This document shows positions 14,274-17,774 of a stretch of 17,774 nt of DNA, piece after piece. Origin of the DNA: JBGLNJ01 sp964353405 (GTDB lineage: Bacteria; Chloroflexota; Anaerolineae; Fen-1058); contig CAYGWJ010000480.1 in the NCBI GenBank assembly GCA_964353405.1, positions 1-17,774 on the forward strand, read 5' to 3'. Positions within the stretch are counted from its first letter, which is position 1; every line of letters starts with the position of its first letter. The notes beneath the pieces were generated by a model, which was not told where the DNA came from, made no database searches, and saw only the letters and a list, made by a program, of their open reading frames with translations. Made by a program: the position numbers and the translations under genes.

Positions 14274-14978
14274 TCACGCACTGTCGCGCAGGCGATAACC
14301 CACGCCCGGCTCCGTGCGGATATAGTGCGGGCGCGTCGGGTCAGGCTCGAGCTTGCGGCGCAGATTACTAATGTTCACGCGCAGCATATGCGTCTCTTGC
14401 TCATAGCCTGGCCCCCACAGCTCGCGCAACAATTGGCGGTGCGTCAGCACTTTGCCCGCGTGCGCGGCCAGTGCGCACAGCAAGCCATATTCCGTTGGCG
14501 TGAGCTGCATCTCGCGCCCGGCAACCTTCACCTCGCGCCGCGCCCGATCAATCACCAGCTCGTCCACCACAAAAACCGGCTCGTCGCCTGCCGATGTAAC
14601 GTGCCGCAGCGCCACGCGCATCCGCGCCAGCAACTCGCCCACACCAAAGGGCTTGACCACATAAACGTCCGCACCCGCATCCAATGCAGCGATCTTGTCG
14701 GCGTCCTGTCCGCGCACCGAAAGGATGATGATGGGGATGGGTGTCCACTCGCGCAGGCGGCGCGTCACTTGTACACCATCCAGATCGGGCAAGCCCAGAT
14801 CGAGAATGATCAGATCTGGCCGATCGGCGGTGGCAGCCACCAGCGCTGCCTCGCCGCAATCCGCCTCAAAGATAGCGTAACCGTGCGCCGCCAGTGACAC
14901 GCGCAAAAAGCGCCGGATGGCGGGTTCGTCGTCTACCACGAGCACACGTACATTGGCCTGCATTGCCTCGTGCGTCAT
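14274..14978 (-). CDS. kdpE: KdpE-type response regulator (OmpR/PhoB family)
   Basis: A 234-residue two-domain regulator, partner of KdpD. The receiver domain (about 10-125) has the acidic pair D16-D17, phospho-acceptor D60 in LIILDLGLPD, S87 and K109 in VVKPFG. The usual GADDY is GADVY here, a change beside but not in the active site. The C-terminal winged helix (about 135-232) contains LTPTEYGLLCALAAHAGKVL, LLRELWGPGYEQETHMLRVN and a final RTEPGVGYRL, typical of KdpE. The ATG at 14978 overlaps the kdpD stop (ATGA) and has GGAGG 7 nt upstream inside kdpD, so synthesis is coupled. The nearest candidate target is the direct-repeat operator at 14009-14058. Confidence 0.94.
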   Translation of the reverse strand: MTHEAMQANVRVLVVDDEPAIRRFLRVSLAAHGYAIFEADCGEAALVAATADRPDLIILDLGLPDLDGVQVTRRLREWTPIPIIILSVRGQDADKIAALDAGADVYVVKPFGVGELLARMRVALRHVTSAGDEPVFVVDELVIDRARREVKVAGREMQLTPTEYGLLCALAAHAGKVLTHRQLLRELWGPGYEQETHMLRVNISNLRRKLEPDPTRPHYIRTEPGVGYRLRDSA

Positions 14979-17653
14979 CGCGTTTCCTCCATGCGCAGCG
15001 GCAGCGCAAACGCGATGCGTGCGCCGCCTCCCGCGCGGTTCTCGGCCCAGATGCGCCCGCCGTGCGCCTCCACAATTCCTTTGCAGATGGACAAGCCCAA
15101 TCCGGTTCCGGTGACCTGGCCGGGCTGCTGGACGCGGTAGAACTTGTCAAACACACGCTCAAGATCGGCGGGCGGAATACCCACGCCACGGTCAGCGATT
15201 TCGATGTGCGCTTCCGGGCCCTCCACTCGCGCCCGCACTTCAATGTGCGCATTCGCAGGCGAATACTTGAACGCATTGTCTAACAGGTTCACCAGCACCT
15301 GTGCCATCAGCACAAAATCCATTGGCACGAGCGGCAAATCGGGCGGCACATCTACCGTCAACGGACGGCTGCGCAACCGATCGCTCAATCGCTCCAACGC
15401 CGCACCGATCACGTCCTGAACATCACATGGCTCACTGGCTACTTTGAGCGCGCCCGCCTCGATGCGTGTCATGTCGAGCAAATTGCCGACCAGCCGGTTG
15501 AGCCGCTCGGCCTCTTCGCGCGCGTTCTCCACCAGGCTGCGGCGCGTGGCCTCGTCCAACTCGATGTCGTCCTCTTGCAGACTGCTCAATGCACCCGTGA
15601 TCGAAACGAGCGGCGTGCGCAGATCGTGCGAAATCGAATTGAGCAACGCGGTCTGCAACTTTTCGGTCGCCTGCAGCACTTGAGTCTGCCGAGCCTGCTC
15701 CGCCAGTTGCGCCCGCTCGATGGCAAGCGCTGCCTGGCTGACAAAGGCTTCGAGCAGTCGGTGCTGATCCGGCGTCAAGTGCCGGTCGGGGTCAGAGGGT
15801 TTCACGCCCAACACGCCCACCACGCCGCGAGCCGTCTTGAGCGGCATGTAACGCGTGCTGGCGGCTGGCAGCGTATCGGTGCCGCGCCCGGCGGGCTGAC
15901 CGTGCTGAAATGCCCAGGTGGCTACAGCCAACTCGTTCTCGTTCAGCGTGAAATCGGCGCTGAGCGCGCGCGGATGGATGGCATTGCGCGAAGCGTCCGG
16001 CAGCAAGATGACGACTTCTCGGCCAAAGGTCTGGCTGACATGCATGAGAACGTTCTGCATGATCGTGTCCAGGTCAACCGCCACCGCCAGGTCGCGGCTG
16101 AGGGCATACAACTCGGCGGTCTGCGCTTCGCGGTGCTCGGCAACCTGCGCCTGCTCACGGGTGCGCGCGGTCAGGCTGCTGATGACGAGACTCACCACCA
16201 AGAGCGCGATAAAGGTCAGCAGGTATTGTGTATCGGCTATGGCCAGTGTCAACCGGGGGGGAACAAAAAAGAAATCGAACGCCAGGACGCTGAGGATAGC
16301 CGCCATGAGGGAAGGCCCGCGGCCCAGGTAAATCGCGGCGACGACGACCGTGAGCAGGTAAATCATCACAAGGTTGGTGGGAGAAAAGAGGGGATGCACC
16401 AGCGCGCTCAATAACGTGCCCGCCCCGACAAGGAGCAAGCTTTGCAGATAGCGCAGCAAAGGACGATGTGGCTGCCACGCCTCCGTCTCCAGAGGCGCCT
16501 TCGTTTCCTGCGCCCCACTGATGACGTATACGTCAATCGGCCCGCCCTCGCGGATGATCTGATCCACGACAGAGCCGCGCAGTAACTCGTACCAGCGCGG
16601 GCGAATGGGTTTGCCGACGATGATCTTGGTCATATTGTGCTTGCGCGCATACGCCAGCACCGTCTCGGGCATGGATCGGCCCAGCTTCGTCGTGACCTGG
16701 CCCCCCAATGTCTCTGCCAACTGCAGCGTGCGCGCTACCCGACTCTTTTCATCTTGAGACAACCGGGTGTGGTTGGGAGTTTCCACGTAAATGGCAGTCC
16801 ACCTGGCGTTCAACTCATCTGCCAGGCGACGGGCAGCCCGCACCAGGCGCTCGGCTAGGGGACTGGGGCTGATGCAAACCAACAGGCGTTCGTGGGCCGG
16901 CCAGGGCCCGGGAATCGCACGGGTTCGCATGTAGGCCCGCATCTGGTCGTCCACCCGTTCGGCGGCGCGGCGCATGGTCATCTCACGCAGGGCTGTGAGG
17001 TTGCCTTCGCGAAAGAATTTTTGAATCGCGCGCGCGGCCTGATCGGGCACATAGACCTTGCCCTCTTTGAGGCGCTGCAACAATTCGTCGGGCGGCAGGT
17101 CAGTCAGTTCAATCTCGGCGGCTTTATCAATCACCCGATCGGGGATGGTTTCGCGGACGGTGACGCCCGTGATTTGCGCCACCGCGTCATTCAGGCTCTC
17201 AATGTGCTGAACGTTGAGCGTCGCATAAACATCAATGCCGGCCTCCAGCAGTTCTTCGGCATCGTGGTAGCGCTTTGGATGACGCGAGCCGGGTGCGTTG
17301 GTGTGAGCCAGCTCGTCCACCAACGCCAGTTGTGGGCGGCGAGCCAGTACAGCGTCCACATCCATCTCAGGCAAAGTGACGCCGCGATACTCGACTTGCT
17401 TGCGTGGGATGATCGCCAAGTCTTGCAGCATCGCCTCGGTCTCGACGCGTCCATGCGTCTCGACATAGGCCACCACCAGGTCTATGCCTTCCTCTTTGCG
17501 CTGGTGGGCGGCCTCGAGCATGGCATACGTCTTGCCTACGCCGGCCGCGTAGCCGAGAAAGATTTTGAGCTTGCCGCGCGTTTGCTGCTGCTCTTCGGCC
17601 TGGACGCGCGCCAAGAGTTCATCTGGATTGGGGCGTTGATACTCTTCTGCCAT
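14975..17653 (-). CDS. kdpD: KdpD sensor histidine kinase with c-di-AMP-type Usp motif
   Basis: Full-length KdpD, 892 residues from the ATG at 17653 (E. coli about 894). It senses K+ limitation and phosphorylates KdpE. In order: the KdpD N-terminal domain with Walker A GYAAGVGKT (34-42) and Walker B LALVDELAHTN (109-119); a universal-stress domain (about 257-380); four transmembrane helices (about 399-419, 427-444, 448-466, 476-496); a GAF-like domain (about 514-650); the phospho-histidine H676 in SISHDLRTPL; and the ATPase with NLLDNAFKYSP, DRGVGIPP and GTGLGLSICKG. The Usp domain has SPS (262-264), exactly 20 residues, then WTAIY (285-289), close to the SxS-X20-FTAxY c-di-AMP motif reported for S. 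aureus KdpD. A GTG at 17671 is in frame, but no Shine-Dalgarno supports it. Confidence 0.96.
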   Translation of the reverse strand: MAEEYQRPNPDELLARVQAEEQQQTRGKLKIFLGYAAGVGKTYAMLEAAHQRKEEGIDLVVAYVETHGRVETEAMLQDLAIIPRKQVEYRGVTLPEMDVDAVLARRPQLALVDELAHTNAPGSRHPKRYHDAEELLEAGIDVYATLNVQHIESLNDAVAQITGVTVRETIPDRVIDKAAEIELTDLPPDELLQRLKEGKVYVPDQAARAIQKFFREGNLTALREMTMRRAAERVDDQMRAYMRTRAIPGPWPAHERLLVCISPSPLAERLVRAARRLADELNARWTAIYVETPNHTRLSQDEKSRVARTLQLAETLGGQVTTKLGRSMPETVLAYARKHNMTKIIVGKPIRPRWYELLRGSVVDQIIREGGPIDVYVISGAQETKAPLETEAWQPHRPLLRYLQSLLLVGAGTLLSALVHPLFSPTNLVMIYLLTVVVAAIYLGRGPSLMAAILSVLAFDFFFVPPRLTLAIADTQYLLTFIALLVVSLVISSLTARTREQAQVAEHREAQTAELYALSRDLAVAVDLDTIMQNVLMHVSQTFGREVVILLPDASRNAIHPRALSADFTLNENELAVATWAFQHGQPAGRGTDTLPAASTRYMPLKTARGVVGVLGVKPSDPDRHLTPDQHRLLEAFVSQAALAIERAQLAEQARQTQVLQATEKLQTALLNSISHDLRTPLVSITGALSSLQEDDIELDEATRRSLVENAREEAERLNRLVGNLLDMTRIEAGALKVASEPCDVQDVIGAALERLSDRLRSRPLTVDVPPDLPLVPMDFVLMAQVLVNLLDNAFKYSPANAHIEVRARVEGPEAHIEIADRGVGIPPADLERVFDKFYRVQQPGQVTGTGLGLSICKGIVEAHGGRIWAENRAGGGARIAFALPLRMEETR

Positions 17654-17661
17654 ATAAGAAT

Positions 17662-17690
17662 ACTTTACCACAAAGACGCCAAAATGTCGG
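17662..17690 (-). promoter_or_regulatory. candidate promoter of kdpDE, possibly leaderless
   Basis: On the minus strand CCGACA (17690-17685) is followed after exactly 17 bp by TAAAGT (17667-17662), each matching the sigma70 consensus at 4 of 6 positions. Only 8 nt separate the -10 from the kdpD ATG, and no Shine-Dalgarno is visible, so the transcript would start at or next to the ATG. The remaining bases to 17774 show no gene I can support. Confidence 0.4.
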
Positions 17691-17774
17691 GATGGCTCAC
17701 AATACGCTCAAAGTCAGTTTGACACTTTAGGATTTTTGCCCCAAGCCCAGGAACGCTAATGGGTCGTCAATCTG

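Noticed and set aside
14080..14277. A 65-codon minus-strand frame across the kdpE downstream region.
   Set aside because: It crosses the perfect hairpins and the kdpE stop, has no Shine-Dalgarno and no recognisable sequence.

Overview
The window looks like a chromosomal segment of a Chloroflexota-type bacterium (Anaerolineae/Chloroflexia-like; phylum inferred, not proven). The clues are GC-rich DNA, membrane-anchored SH3b proteins with Thr/Pro-rich 'TPT' linkers, a large secreted multidomain amidase carrying a YLPVVMR segment of the kind I recall from secreted Chloroflexota proteins, and the housekeeping set LigA, PolX and YciH. All convincing genes lie on the minus strand, so transcription runs from high to low coordinates. 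I saw no rRNA, tRNA, CRISPR array or intact transposase.

Right block (17774 to 10982): a potassium-type regulatory locus. kdpD (sensor kinase) and kdpE (response regulator) overlap by 4 nt. The KdpD universal-stress domain carries SPS, 20 residues, then WTAIY, which fits the c-di-AMP-binding motif described for Staphylococcus KdpD. Downstream lies a 345-base gene-free stretch. It holds a nearly ideal three-way-junction fold between 12-bp direct repeats, then four GTCAAGA repeats arranged like two PhoB/OmpR-type boxes over a candidate promoter. That promoter reads into an unrecognised gene and an APC-superfamily transporter that resembles the K+ transporter KimA at its likely ion-binding positions. 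No kdpFABC pump genes are visible. The simplest reading is a KdpDE-controlled, c-di-AMP-sensitive K+ uptake unit built on a KimA-like transporter.

Middle block (10981 to 7780): a 375-base gene-free stretch holds an extended -10 promoter candidate, a 126-bp palindromic MITE-like element and a decayed N-terminal scrap of a Cys/Met-metabolism PLP enzyme. Then come yciH, a pentapeptide-repeat protein with a very strong sigma70-type promoter, and DNA polymerase X with its PHP domain.

Left block (7729 to 1): a 1341-residue secreted amidase overlaps the gene for a membrane SH3b protein. A second copy of the MITE-like element sits 2 bp past that gene. Then follow a stand-alone receiver protein, a paralogous membrane SH3b protein, a 7-bp tandem repeat, and the NAD+-dependent DNA ligase gene ligA, which runs off the window edge. 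The SH3b and amidase genes suggest envelope remodelling.
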